Source of the DNA: Streptomyces europaeiscabiei
GTDB lineage: Bacteria; Actinomycetota; Actinomycetes; Streptomycetales; Streptomycetaceae
Assembly (NCBI RefSeq): GCF_036346855.1
Contig: NZ_CP107841.1
Location: 6,204,001-6,268,000 of the forward strand
Direction: 5' to 3'
Length of the DNA stretch: 64,000 nucleotides
Positions 8,557-17,358 of the stretch are shown piece after piece. The position numbers and the translations under genes were made by a program. Each line of letters opens with the position of its first letter. Positions within the stretch are counted from its first letter, which is position 1. The notes under the pieces were generated by a model. The model was not told the DNA's origin, did not search any database, and was given only the letters and a program-made list of their open reading frames with translations.

Positions 8557-9677
8557 TTCTCGCCGCCGCCACCAACGAAAACCTCGCGAACATCAGCAAC
8601 ACCCTGATCTACTCGGCGATGGCCGTGTACACCCTGGCCTTCTTCGCGTACATCGCCGAATGGCTCTTCGGGAGCCGGAGCAAGGTGGGTCGTACGGCCG
8701 CCGCGCTCACCGCCGGTGCCGGTGCGGCGAAGACGGCGGACGCGCCCGCGGTGACCGTGAAGACGGCCGGTGGGACCGGTGTGCTGGAGCGGCCGAAGGT
8801 GGTCGTGCGGGCCGCCGCCGGTGCCCGGGACGTGCCGGACGGACCCGGCGCGCACGGCGGGGACGAGCAGGGCGACCTCTACGGCCGTATCGCCGTGTCC
8901 CTCACCGCGCTCGCCTTCCTCGTCGAATTCGGCGGGGTGCTCACGCGGGCCCTCTCGGTGCAGCGGGCGCCGTGGGGCAACATGTACGAGTTCAACATCA
9001 CCTTCTCCACCGTGGCCGTCGGCGTGTACCTCTCGCTGCTCGCGCTGAAGAAGAACGTCCGCTGGCTCGGGCTTCCGCTCATCACGACGGTCCTCCTCGA
9101 TCTCGGTCTTGCCGTCACTGTCTTGTACACCGCCAGTGACCAGTTGGTTCCCGCGCTCCACTCGTACTGGCTGTACATCCACGTCTCCACCGCGATCTTC
9201 TGCGGCGCGGTCTTCTACGTGGGCGCGGTCGGCACGATCCTGTACCTGTTCAAGGACTCCTACGAGAGCAAGCTCGCGAGCGGCGGCCGGCCCGGCCGGT
9301 TCGCGACCTCCGTCATGGAGCGGTTGCCCGCCTCGGCCTCCCTGGACAAGTTCTCGTACCGGGTCAACGCCGCCGTCTTCCCGCTGTGGACGTTCACGAT
9401 CATCGCGGGCGCCATCTGGGCGGGCGACGCGTGGGGCCGTTACTGGGGCTGGGACCCCAAGGAGACCTGGTCGTTCATCACCTGGGTCGCCTACGCCTGC
9501 TACCTGCACGCCCGCGCCACGGCCGGCTGGAAGGGCCGCAAGGCCGCGTACATCGCGATCGTCGCCTTCGCCTGCTGGCTGTTCAACTACTACGGCGTCA
9601 ACATCTTCGTCAGCGGCAAGCACTCCTACGCGGACGTGGGCCTGGCCGTGCTGCACTCCGTCGGAGGCGGAGCCTGA
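8553..9677 (+). CDS. ccsB: Cytochrome c biogenesis protein CcsB/ResC (haem handling)
   Basis: The 374-residue membrane protein belongs to the CcmC/CcmF/CcsA haem-handling family. It carries the tryptophan-rich WWD-type signature WGWDPKETW at residues 298-306 and conserved histidines near NYYGVNIFVSGKHSYA. With ResB it forms the System II cytochrome c synthase. The GTG start is preceded by AAGGAG at 9-base spacing. A poorly conserved Ala/Gly-rich cytoplasmic loop (about residues 45-105) separates the first helix from the rest. A long hairpin downstream marks the operon end. Confidence 0.94.
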   Translation: MILAAATNENLANISNTLIYSAMAVYTLAFFAYIAEWLFGSRSKVGRTAAALTAGAGAAKTADAPAVTVKTAGGTGVLERPKVVVRAAAGARDVPDGPGAHGGDEQGDLYGRIAVSLTALAFLVEFGGVLTRALSVQRAPWGNMYEFNITFSTVAVGVYLSLLALKKNVRWLGLPLITTVLLDLGLAVTVLYTASDQLVPALHSYWLYIHVSTAIFCGAVFYVGAVGTILYLFKDSYESKLASGGRPGRFATSVMERLPASASLDKFSYRVNAAVFPLWTFTIIAGAIWAGDAWGRYWGWDPKETWSFITWVAYACYLHARATAGWKGRKAAYIAIVAFACWLFNYYGVNIFVSGKHSYADVGLAVLHSVGGGA

Positions 9678-9711
9678 CGGTTCGGTTTCCGCGCGGCCGC
9701 CCCGTACGACT

Positions 9712-9775
9712 TCCGTACACCGAAGGCCGGTTCCCTTGTGACGTGAGTCACGGGAACCGGCCTTCGGTGTACGGA
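9712..9775. terminator. Long perfect hairpin after the cytochrome c operon
   Basis: A 24-bp arm (9712-9735) is exactly complementary to 9752-9775. The loop itself holds a further 5-bp stem, gtgac (9738-9742) with gtcac (9747-9751), around a gtga loop. There is no poly-U run, as is usual for Streptomyces terminators. It lies 35 bases after ccsB and 12 bases before the proposed sigma-factor start. Confidence 0.85.
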
Positions 9776-9787
9776 CAGTGGGAGTAC

Positions 9788-10429
9788 GTGGAGACAAATG
9801 ACGGGGGCACGGGGGACCGGAGTGCGCTGCGCGCGCGGATCAGGGACGGGGACGCGGGGGCCTTCGGGGAGGTCTTCGACGCGTACGCGCGGTCCGTCTA
9901 CAACCATGCCTTCCGGCTGACGGGGGACTGGTCGACGGCCGAGGACATCGTGTCGCTGACCTTCCTGGAGGCGTGGCGGCTGCGCGGCAAACTGGACGCG
10001 GAGGGCGGCTCGCCGCGCCCGTGGCTGCTCGGCATCGCCACCAACGTGGCCCGCAACACCCGCCGGGCCGCCCGGCGCCATGCCGCCGCCGTCGCGCGGC
10101 TGCCGAGGCCCGAGTCCGAGCGGGACTTCGCCGACGAGGTCGCCGGGAACCTCGACGACCGGGCGTATCTGCGGGCCGTACGCGCGGCGGTGGACCGGCT
10201 GCGGCGCCCCGAGCGCGAGGTGCTCGCCCTGTGTGCCTGGGGCGGCCTCGACTACGCCGCCGCCGCCGAGGCCCTCGGTGTCCCCGTCGGCACCGTACGC
10301 TCCCGGCTCTCCCGGGCCCGCGCCAAGCTTGCCGCGCAAGTGCGGGACGGGGAACCAGGCCGCGGGCGCGGACAGACAAGAGGCGGCCACACCTCCGTGG
10401 CCGGGCCCATCCAGGAGGGGAACCCGTGA
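9788..10429 (+). CDS. ECF-type RNA polymerase sigma factor
   Basis: The 213-residue protein has sigma region 2 (FGEVFDAYARSVYNHAFRL, then DWSTAEDIVSLTFLEAW) and region 4 (LRRPEREVLALCAWGGLDYA and AALGVPVGTVRSRLSRAR type residues), with no region 1 or 3, so it is an extracytoplasmic-function sigma factor. GTG 9788 is the likely start, but its GGGAG site is only 3 bases away. A start at GTG 9767 would lie inside the hairpin. The stop overlaps the next GTG in GTGA, tying it to a membrane-anchored partner, the usual layout for ECF factors and cognate regulators. Confidence 0.88.
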   Translation: METNDGGTGDRSALRARIRDGDAGAFGEVFDAYARSVYNHAFRLTGDWSTAEDIVSLTFLEAWRLRGKLDAEGGSPRPWLLGIATNVARNTRRAARRHAAAVARLPRPESERDFADEVAGNLDDRAYLRAVRAAVDRLRRPEREVLALCAWGGLDYAAAAEALGVPVGTVRSRLSRARAKLAAQVRDGEPGRGRGQTRGGHTSVAGPIQEGNP

Positions 10430-11562
10430 ACGACAACCCGTCCCCCCAAGAAGTTCCGTCCTCCCCGGGCATCCCGCCTGCCGAGGACCGGGACCTCCCG
10501 CCGGGCCGCCGACGCGTTCTGAGGGAGCACCTGATGCGTGAGATCGACAGTGGCGCGGAGCACGCGGCGAGCGCACGTAGGGCCGAGGACACCGAGGACA
10601 CCGAGGACACCGAGGGCAACGGCCCGTCCGTGCGACAGTTCTGGCGGCGGCCCGCCTTTGTGGCGCCCGCCGTCGCCGCCGCGCTGACCGTCGCCGTGGT
10701 GGTCGGCTCCACCGTGGCCCAGAACGCCACCACGCCGCCGAAGCAGGGCGCGGACAGCGCGACCGGCCGACGCGGCGGGATCCCGAGCGACGAGAGCGCG
10801 ACCGCGCTGCTGGAGCGGATCGCGGCGGCGGCCGGGAAGCGGACCCTGCCCCCGGTCAGGGACGACCAGTTCGTCTACACCGAGCAGGAGGACTACCACT
10901 GGAAGGCGGACGGCGCACTGCCGACCGTGAACTGTGCCATGACCCTGGAAGGGCACCCTTACGGCGTGCGCGAGATCTGGGCGTCGGTCGACGGGCGGCG
11001 TGCCGGGCTGTCCCGGCTGTACGAGGGCGACGACAAGGTGACGAACCAGCCCCTCGCCGAGCAGCTGCCCGGCAAGGACCAGGTCAACTTCTTCCGGGAG
11101 GCGGAGGACGAGCTGCCCACCGACACCGAGAAGATGTACCGCTATCTGTACGGGCTGAAGTCCGGCGAGAGGCCGTCCGGCAAGGCGTCCGCCGACCGGG
11201 ACGCCTTCGACAAGGCCGCGGCGCTGCTGAGCGGGCAGCTTCTGCCGTCGAAGGCCGAGGCCGCGCTGTACCGGGCCGTCGCGCGGATTCCCGGGCTGAC
11301 CGTGGAACGGGGTTCCGAGGACGCGGCGGGGCGGACCGGGATGTCCGTGGGGATCGAAGGGGCGTATCCCGGTGACTTCGCCCAGAGCCGCTCCCGCCAT
11401 GAACTGCTGTTCGACACAAAGACGTTGGACTTCCTGGCCCTGAACTCGATCAACCTCGACACACCGGACGACGACTGCGAGGTCCTCGACGTCGGCGACC
11501 TCGTCTCGTCCGTGGCGGTCCTGCGACGGGGGGTCGTGGACGAGACCGGTCAACGGCCGTGA
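10426..11562 (+). CDS. Single-pass membrane protein paired with ECF sigma factor (CU044_5270-like)
   Basis: This 378-residue protein begins at GTG 10426 behind GGAGGGG, overlapping the sigma gene stop. It has a cytoplasmic head of about 75 residues with the acidic repeat EDTEDTEDTEG, one helix (residues about 83-100), and a large extracytoplasmic domain. It resembles the CU044_5270 family found beside ECF sigma factors in actinomycetes. I infer that it senses an envelope signal and holds or tunes the sigma factor. No zinc-binding anti-sigma motif (HxxxCxxC) is visible, so anti-sigma action is unproven. Confidence 0.8.
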   Translation: MNDNPSPQEVPSSPGIPPAEDRDLPPGRRRVLREHLMREIDSGAEHAASARRAEDTEDTEDTEGNGPSVRQFWRRPAFVAPAVAAALTVAVVVGSTVAQNATTPPKQGADSATGRRGGIPSDESATALLERIAAAAGKRTLPPVRDDQFVYTEQEDYHWKADGALPTVNCAMTLEGHPYGVREIWASVDGRRAGLSRLYEGDDKVTNQPLAEQLPGKDQVNFFREAEDELPTDTEKMYRYLYGLKSGERPSGKASADRDAFDKAAALLSGQLLPSKAEAALYRAVARIPGLTVERGSEDAAGRTGMSVGIEGAYPGDFAQSRSRHELLFDTKTLDFLALNSINLDTPDDDCEVLDVGDLVSSVAVLRRGVVDETGQRP

Positions 11563-11607
11563 CGACCCCGCCGCCGGCCGGTCCCGCACAGGCGGGGACG
11601 CGGCGGT

Positions 11608-11872
11608 GTGGGCGTCGTGTCTCACGCGGTCCGCCTCCTGAACGGCAGCCCCGAGGCCCCCACCGAGGCCCCCGGAATTCCCGCACACCAAGCCGGCGCC
11701 GCCCTCGGCGTGGCTCCCACAGGCTGCGCCGAGCGGTACCCCGCCATCCGCCATCGCGAGGCTCCTCGGTTCGGGCGTGTTCGAGCACGGGGACGAGGGC
11801 GACACCGACTTCGACTTCGGGCTCGACCGGGTGCTCGACGGCGTCGAGGCCCTGGTCGAGTCGCGACGCTGA
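11608..11872 (+). pseudogene. Relic of a TetR-family regulator: C-terminal part only, frameshifted
   Basis: Reading from about 11608, one frame gives AERYPAI up to 11748. A second frame from 11756 gives ARLLGSGVFEHGDEG followed by FDFGLDRVLDGVEALV and stop TGA 11870-11872. Joined, these read as the last third of a TetR-type repressor (pattern PALARLL...FEFGLDRLLDGLEAL). The join coincides with a direct duplication of cgccatc (11742-11748 and 11749-11755). Removing one copy restores a single frame. No helix-turn-helix part precedes it, so the 5' portion is also deleted. Confidence 0.75.
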
Positions 11873-12057
11873 TGCCGGTCTCTCCGCGTTCTTGAGAACA
11901 CCGCCCGGGGCCGGTTCTCCTACAACTCAGGTATCACCCGCCGCTGTTGTGTCATTCCCAGGGTGGAGGGAGGCGCGGCCCGGCGAGGGATCCGCATGCA
12001 TGGCCGCTTCCTGAATGATCTTTCCTGTCCGAACGTGTGACCGGAAGGATCGATTTC

Positions 12058-13719
12058 GTGCGCAGACGACGTCTCGTGCCCCTGTTAGCCGTGAGTGTCA
12101 CGGCAACGCTGGCTCCCGCGCTCGCCACCTCGACGGCCACCGCCGCTCCGGCGGCCTCCCCGTCGACCGTCTCCCGCTCGACCGCCTCCTCGTCCGCCGC
12201 CGAGGGCGCGCTGGACCGGTATGTGAAGCAGAAGCCGAAGTGGAAGCGGTGCGACGCCGACGCCCCGGCGAAGTTCCAGTGCGCCACCATCAAGGTCCCG
12301 CTGGACTACCGGGCCCCCGGCGGCAAGCGGATCGACCTGGCCATATCCCGGCTCAAGAGCACCGCGCCCGACAAGCGCCGCGGTGTCCTGTTCTCCAACC
12401 CCGGCGGCCCCGGGGGCTCGGGGCTCTACATGCCGCTGGGGATCCAGGAGTTGCTTCCCAAGGCCGCACAGCGGAAGTACGACCTCATCGGCTTCGACCC
12501 GCGCGGTGTGGGACGGAGCAGCCCGGTCTCCTGCGGTCTGAAGCCGAAGGAGGAGAACTGGCTGCGGCCCTACAAGAAGGAGACGTTCGCCAAGGATGTC
12601 GCCTGGGCACGCGGCGTCGCGAACAAGTGCGAGAAGAAGGCGGGCGGCACGCTCCGGCACATCACCACGCGCAACACCGCGCGTGACATGGATCTGATCC
12701 GGACGATCCTCGGTGAGAAGAAGATCTCGTACCTGGGTTACTCGTACGGCACCTACCTGGGCGCCGTCTACACCCAGCTCTTCCCGCGCCGGGCCGACCG
12801 GTTCGTGCTGGACAGCGCGGTCGAACCGGCGCGCGCCTGGCGAGGGATGATCCAGTGGTGGGCGGAGGGCGCGGAGCCCGCGTTCGACCGGTGGACCGGG
12901 TGGGCCGCCGAGCGTTCGGAGAAGTACGGTCTCGGTGACACCCCGAAGAAGGTCGACCGGACCTTCTGGGACCTGGTCGCGCGGGCCGAGAAGAAGCCCA
13001 TCGAGGTGGACGGGCAGCCGATCACCGCTGATGACATCCGGATCGGTATGCGCGGGGCGGTCTTCTCCCCGGAGTTCGCCTCCGAGGCGATGGTGGAGCT
13101 GAAGAAGGCCGCGGCCGGCAAGCCCGCCTCGGCGAAGAAGCTCGCGGTGTTCGCCGGCTCCGTGGGGACCGGGACGGCAGGCGCCGCCGGCGGTGGCGCC
13201 GAGGTCCCGTCCGACAACTCGATGGCGAGCTTCTGGGCCGTGGTGTGCGGAGACAACTCGGCCGCGTGGTCCCGGGATCCTGAGAGCTATCGACGGGACG
13301 CCATCAAGGACAAGCGCCGTTACCCGCTCTTCGGTGACTTCGCGTCCAGCATCAAACCCTGTGCGTTCTGGGACAAGTCCGTGGAACCGGCGACCAGGGT
13401 GAACAACAAGGTCGGCTCCCTGGTCGTCCAGAACGAGTGGGACTCGCAGACCCCGCTGCCCAGCGGTCAGGCCCTGCACGCCGACCTGAAGGGCTCGAGG
13501 ATGGTCACCGTCCTCGGCGGCGAGGGCCACGGCGTCTACCCGAACGGAAACGCCTGCTCGGACGGCGCGGTCAACGGCTACCTGCTCACCGGAAAGCTCC
13601 CGGCGAAGGACGTGACCTGCGAGGCGACGGCCGGCTCGAACGCGGAGGCACGGGAGAACCAGAAGCGGGACGTGCTCCCCGGTTCTCCGCTCCCGGAGCG
13701 TGCCCCGGACCGTTTCTGA
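12058..13719 (+). CDS. Secreted alpha/beta-hydrolase, tripeptidyl aminopeptidase (Tap/SlpD) family
   Basis: The 553-residue protein has a Sec signal (VRRRRLVPLLAVSVTATLA, cleavage near ATAAPA). The alpha/beta-hydrolase core has the oxyanion region NPGGPGGSG, nucleophile GYSYGTYLG (Ser229), acid NEWDSQTP (Asp462) and base GEGHGVYP (His491). This triad and the C-terminal TAP-like region are typical of secreted Streptomyces mycelium-associated peptidases, which remove tripeptides or similar from extracellular peptides. GTG 12058 has GGAAGG at 9 bases. GTG 12037 is in frame but lacks a site. A strong hairpin follows. Confidence 0.9.
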   Translation: MRRRRLVPLLAVSVTATLAPALATSTATAAPAASPSTVSRSTASSSAAEGALDRYVKQKPKWKRCDADAPAKFQCATIKVPLDYRAPGGKRIDLAISRLKSTAPDKRRGVLFSNPGGPGGSGLYMPLGIQELLPKAAQRKYDLIGFDPRGVGRSSPVSCGLKPKEENWLRPYKKETFAKDVAWARGVANKCEKKAGGTLRHITTRNTARDMDLIRTILGEKKISYLGYSYGTYLGAVYTQLFPRRADRFVLDSAVEPARAWRGMIQWWAEGAEPAFDRWTGWAAERSEKYGLGDTPKKVDRTFWDLVARAEKKPIEVDGQPITADDIRIGMRGAVFSPEFASEAMVELKKAAAGKPASAKKLAVFAGSVGTGTAGAAGGGAEVPSDNSMASFWAVVCGDNSAAWSRDPESYRRDAIKDKRRYPLFGDFASSIKPCAFWDKSVEPATRVNNKVGSLVVQNEWDSQTPLPSGQALHADLKGSRMVTVLGGEGHGVYPNGNACSDGAVNGYLLTGKLPAKDVTCEATAGSNAEARENQKRDVLPGSPLPERAPDRF

Positions 13720-13751
13720 GCCTCCCTTGACCCGCATGACCCAGTGAAGAC

Positions 13752-13780
13752 GGGGCGGACCTCCTGGCGAGGTCCGCCCC
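13752..13780. terminator. Rho-independent-type hairpin between convergent genes
   Basis: A perfect 12-bp stem, ggggcggacctc (13752-13763) with gaggtccgcccc (13769-13780), encloses a 5-base loop. It lies between the peptidase gene and the convergent NTPase gene, so it can serve both strands. Confidence 0.85.
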
Positions 13781-13829
13781 ATCGCGCGTCGCCGTCGCCG
13801 TCGCCGGAGTCGGAGTCGGAGGCGGTTGG

Positions 13830-15884
13830 TCACCCCACGCGCAGCGGGCGGCCCGCGAGCGCGTCGTCCGGCCAGTCCTTCGACGCCCGCCACAGGAGGG
13901 CGTCGGCGGCCGGGCGGGTGGCGGAGAGGTGTTCCAGGTCCCGGCACATGCGTTCGGCCACCTCGGGGTCCGGTAGGACGAGGGGATCCGTCAGCTGCCA
14001 CACCGCGTGCAGCAGCCGGCGTACGCGGGCGTGAAGGGCCGGGTCCGGGCGGCCGAGTGCCACCGCGCCCCGGCCGTCGTCGTACGGGGCCGATGCGATG
14101 AAGGCCAGGGACTTCAGCCAGGTGCGGGGGTCCGCCCCGTGGAAGGTGTCGCTGAGGTGCGTCACCGCGAAGTCCGCCTCTCCCAGGGCGAGTTCGTGGT
14201 GGGCCCGGTGGAGGGGGCGGGCGCTGCCGTAGTGGGCGGCCAGGGTGTGGTGGGCGTCCCGCCAGGTCGGACGGTCCGGACGGTCCGGGCGGTTCGGACG
14301 GTTCGGACGGTCCGGGCGGTTCGGGCTGTCGGTGGTGGTCCCGTGGCGGAGCCGCAGCAACAGCAGGGTGCGTAGGAAGGCGTCGCCCACGAAGTGGTCG
14401 GGGGCGGGTGGGTGGCCCTCCGCCGCGAGCCGGTCCTCCAGGGCCTGTACGCCCGGCTCGCCGAACCCGGCCGGGAGCCGGGACTCGGCGAGGGCTACCG
14501 CCGAGTCGTGGTCGTGGGCGACGGCGAGGACGGCCAGCTCGTCGACGTGCTCCTCGTCCGGGAGCAGGCGGTCCAGCAGCAGTTGGTAGGTGGGGCGTCC
14601 GGCGTGGTCGGCGAGCAGCAGGTCGGCCGGCGCGGTGACTCCACGGGGGAGGTTCCGGCGGGCCGCTTCGGCCATGAGTGCCGTGCCGGCGGGATTCCCG
14701 CCGGTCAACCGGTGGATGGCGGACGGGAGCAGGGGCGGGAACGGCACCGGTATCGCCACTCGCGCCGGCGTCGGCGGCGGCGTCGACAACGGCACCGGCA
14801 TCGGTGTTGGCATCGGTGTCGGTGTCGCCTGTTCCGCGCCGCAGGCCGTCTCCAGGACATGCCGCGTCTCGTCGGGTGACAGGGGCGGCAACGGCACCAG
14901 CAGGGCGTGCGACGACGGCGTACCACCCGGTGTCCAGCCGTCGGCACGGGTCGCCTCCGGCAGTGTGCGGCGGGTCGCGTTGCGCAGGGCCGGGTGGCCC
15001 TGTCCCCGCAGCCCGGCGAAGAACGACACCTGGTCGGCCCTGCCGTCGGCCCGGTCCCGCAGCACCGACTCCATCAGCCGCCGCCCCGCCGCCTCCTGCA
15101 CGTTGTCGAGCAGGATCACCGGCCGCCCGGCCCGCTGCGCCCGAGGTACGACCCCCGCGTACGCGTCGTCCAGGTCCGCGAGCAGTGCCCGTACGAGGTG
15201 GTGCTCGGCGTGGGTCCGGGCGTCGCCGCCCGCCCTGAAGTGCCGGGAGAGGAGCACCAGGCCGAGCTTCGGGCTCCCCGCCGCGTGCGGATGGTCGCGG
15301 TACCAGACCGCGCCCCGGCGCAGCCGCCGGTGCGAGGACGACATGCCCTCACTGAACGCCTCCAGCGCGGCCTCGATGATCGCCTCGACCACCGGCTGCC
15401 CCTGGACCGACATCGACGACACCAGCCGGGCCACGGTCTTCCCGACCCACCGCCCCGCCAGCCAGCCGCCCGTGTCGCTCAGCAGCAGGACCCGCTCCGC
15501 CTCCGTGCAGATCCGCGACAGCCCGCGATCTCCCCAACCTCCGGCCGCCACGGCGAGCAGCCCGCACGCCAGCCGGGGGAACGTGATCCGCCCCGCCCCG
15601 CCCACGGGTTCCGCGAGCTGCTCCGCGATCGCCGACAGCGCCTCGTAGGCGGGCGACCAGGTCTCCGGGGGCCGGCCCGGGGGAGGCCGGTCGAACCGCG
15701 TCTCCTCGCCGTCGATCAACGCGACGGGAGTACGCCCCCGGCACGCCGCCCGCAACTCCCGCAGCACGGTGCTTCTCCCGAGCCCCCGGGCCCCCGCCAG
15801 CACCACGAAGGGGGGTTCCTCCGGGGGCTGGAACGCGGTGGGTATGTCGAAGAGGGCGTGGGTCTGCGTTGTTGCCGTTGTCAT
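13830..15884 (-). CDS. P-loop NTPase of STAND/AAA type, function unknown
   Basis: The 684-residue protein opens with a P-loop, GARGLGRST at residues 31-39. The usual lysine is replaced by arginine, so ATP hydrolysis may be weak or absent. A Walker-B-like PVILLDNVQ lies near residues 253-260, followed by a helical region resembling winged-helix and sensor parts of signalling NTPases (LTGGNPAG). Two low-complexity linkers occur: TPMPTPMPVPLSTPPPTP, and a run of Asn/Asp-Arg-Pro triplets. ATG 15884 is chosen; TTG 15902 is in frame, and neither has a clear ribosome site. The upstream neighbours are a DUF397 frame and a YtrA-type regulator, so the block may act in regulation. Confidence 0.75.
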   Translation of the reverse strand: MTTATTQTHALFDIPTAFQPPEEPPFVVLAGARGLGRSTVLRELRAACRGRTPVALIDGEETRFDRPPPGRPPETWSPAYEALSAIAEQLAEPVGGAGRITFPRLACGLLAVAAGGWGDRGLSRICTEAERVLLLSDTGGWLAGRWVGKTVARLVSSMSVQGQPVVEAIIEAALEAFSEGMSSSHRRLRRGAVWYRDHPHAAGSPKLGLVLLSRHFRAGGDARTHAEHHLVRALLADLDDAYAGVVPRAQRAGRPVILLDNVQEAAGRRLMESVLRDRADGRADQVSFFAGLRGQGHPALRNATRRTLPEATRADGWTPGGTPSSHALLVPLPPLSPDETRHVLETACGAEQATPTPMPTPMPVPLSTPPPTPARVAIPVPFPPLLPSAIHRLTGGNPAGTALMAEAARRNLPRGVTAPADLLLADHAGRPTYQLLLDRLLPDEEHVDELAVLAVAHDHDSAVALAESRLPAGFGEPGVQALEDRLAAEGHPPAPDHFVGDAFLRTLLLLRLRHGTTTDSPNRPDRPNRPNRPDRPDRPTWRDAHHTLAAHYGSARPLHRAHHELALGEADFAVTHLSDTFHGADPRTWLKSLAFIASAPYDDGRGAVALGRPDPALHARVRRLLHAVWQLTDPLVLPDPEVAERMCRDLEHLSATRPAADALLWRASKDWPDDALAGRPLRVG

Positions 15885-15957
15885 AGCTGCTGTGGTTATC
15901 AACAGCTGTGGAGGGAGGGGCCGTTGTTCCGGAGTACGGCGAAGGCTGACCGTTCGC

Positions 15958-16143
15958 TTACGACTCCGACCGAACAGCGCCTATGAAGGAGAGCCAGGCG
16001 GAGCGGTTGATGACCAGTACCGGGCCGTGGGGGTTCTTGCTGTCACGGACGGGGACGAGTCCGGGGAAACCGGGGGCTACTTCGATGCAGTTGCCGCCGT
16101 TGTCGCCGCTGTGGCTGCTCTTGATCCAGGTCGCCGTGCTCAG
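15958..16143 (-). CDS. DUF397 protein lacking a canonical start codon
   Basis: The minus strand encodes a clear DUF397 domain: TWIKSSHSGDNGGNCIEVA, then VPVRDSKNPHGPVLV and SAWLSFIGAV, stop TAA at 15958-15960. No ATG, GTG or TTG exists in frame between the domain and well inside the upstream regulator gene. The closest possibility is CTG 16143-16141, with AGG six bases before it, giving a 61-residue protein of normal DUF397 size. Either a rare CTG start is used or the start has been lost. DUF397 genes usually sit beside an XRE regulator; none is here. The plus-strand frame over these bases is a shadow. Confidence 0.7.
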   Translation of the reverse strand: MSTATWIKSSHSGDNGGNCIEVAPGFPGLVPVRDSKNPHGPVLVINRSAWLSFIGAVRSES

Positions 16144-16172
16144 CTCGTACCTGGAAGAGGTCCCCTCGTGAA

Positions 16173-16559
16173 CTAGGGCCGGTCCGGGCCCAGCGCCTCG
16201 CGGACCGCGGTCAGGATGGCCTCGGTGTCGGCGCCCAGGGCGCGGGCGGAGGAGGTGAAGTCGCGGGCGAGGGTGGCGAGTTGCACGGCGTGTGGGCGGG
16301 TCGGGCCGACGGGGGGTGCCGCCACCCGGGTGCCCGCGCCCCGGCGGGTGCGGATCAGTGCGCCGGCCTCCAGCTCGCGGTAGGCGCGGGCCACGGTGCC
16401 GGGTGCCAGTCCGAGGTCGGTGGCCAGCTGCCGCACGGTCGGCAGCCGGTCGCCCTCGGCCAGCCGCCCGGTGACGATCAGCGCGGCGAGCTGCGCGCGG
16501 ATCTGCTCGTACGGCGGGACCTGGCTGGTGGTGTCGACGCGGACGGCGGCCTCACTCAT
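16173..16559 (-). CDS. GntR-family transcriptional regulator, YtrA subfamily
   Basis: The 128-residue protein has an N-terminal winged helix-turn-helix (PPYEQIRAQLAALIVTGRL, then LPTVRQLATDLGLAPGTVA and RAYRELEAGALI) and only a short helical tail for dimerisation. That is the YtrA form of GntR regulators. Its start overlaps the end of the upstream membrane-protein gene by 8 bases, so both are probably one transcript. Two similar 24-bp palindromes just upstream of that operon are its likely binding sites, giving autoregulation. Confidence 0.9.
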   Translation of the reverse strand: MSEAAVRVDTTSQVPPYEQIRAQLAALIVTGRLAEGDRLPTVRQLATDLGLAPGTVARAYRELEAGALIRTRRGAGTRVAAPPVGPTRPHAVQLATLARDFTSSARALGADTEAILTAVREALGPDRP

Positions 16560-17337
16560 CGTCGTAGGACCCCTCTGCCGCCGCCTCGTCCTCGACGGCC
16601 CGCGGTGCCACCACTGTGACCAGGGACCAGACGACGGTGATCAGGTTCAGCAGGGCCAGCGGGTAGAACACCCAGAAGGTGAGCACGCCCAGTACGCCGG
16701 CGCACCCCGTCTCCGTCAGCGCGAGGGAGACCATCAGCACGGCGTACAGCTGCTGGCTCGACACCAGTAGGCCCCACGCCCCGGTGACCGCCCACGCGCG
16801 GTCCCGGCGCTGCTGCTCCTCGCCGGGGCCGTGGGCGATGCGGCGCAGGGCCCAGACGCAGGTGGGAGTGGCTATGGCGAGCGCGCCGAACATCGGGAGG
16901 GTGTAGTACAGGCCGGGCCAGGGGCCGGTGGTCACGCGCATCCCGTTGCAGGCGAGGGTAAAGACCTTCCCTGCACTGAAGACGCGGTCGGGGTCGACGG
17001 AGGCCGTGATCACCAGCAGGACGACGAGGGAGACCCCCTGGAGGGCGATCAGAGGACCCATGCGCGGTGGCACATGGTCTCTGACCAGGCGCGGGGCGAG
17101 ACTCGCGGTGCGGACGGCCTCCTGGGGGCGCAGGGTCAGGGCATCGGCGAGCAGGACGCCGGCCACCGCGCACAGGCCGAAGGCCGTGATGCAGAAGACC
17201 ACGCGCTGCTCGAACTCGACGTCCCCCAGCGTGGACAGCTCCTGTGCGACCACGAGGCCTATGGCCAGCCCGGACCAGCGGGCGTAGTGGTCGGCGTGGT
17301 CGAGCAACCGGTGCTGGAGCGGCGCGGTGTCGAGCAT
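16552..17337 (-). CDS. Multi-pass membrane protein in the YtrA-type operon
   Basis: The 261-residue protein shows about six hydrophobic segments (for example VVFCITAFGLCAVAGVLL, ALQGVSLVVLLVITA and LGVLTFWVFYPLALLNLIT) and no catalytic motif I recognise. ATG 17337 has GGGGGGA at 7 bases. ATG 17358 is also in frame and directly abuts the first operator. It is co-transcribed with the GntR gene. YtrA-type regulators usually control ABC transporters, but no ATPase gene is here, so this protein is the only obvious target. Confidence 0.78.
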   Translation of the reverse strand: MLDTAPLQHRLLDHADHYARWSGLAIGLVVAQELSTLGDVEFEQRVVFCITAFGLCAVAGVLLADALTLRPQEAVRTASLAPRLVRDHVPPRMGPLIALQGVSLVVLLVITASVDPDRVFSAGKVFTLACNGMRVTTGPWPGLYYTLPMFGALAIATPTCVWALRRIAHGPGEEQQRRDRAWAVTGAWGLLVSSQQLYAVLMVSLALTETGCAGVLGVLTFWVFYPLALLNLITVVWSLVTVVAPRAVEDEAAAEGSYDDE

Positions 17338-17358
17338 GCGGAGATCCCCCCGGATCAT

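Noticed and set aside
11559..12014. Plus-strand 151-codon gene
   Set aside because: The frame crosses the TetR relic out of phase; composition is Arg/Pro/Ser-rich noise.
15983..16171. Plus-strand 62-codon gene
   Set aside because: It lies antisense to the clear DUF397 domain.
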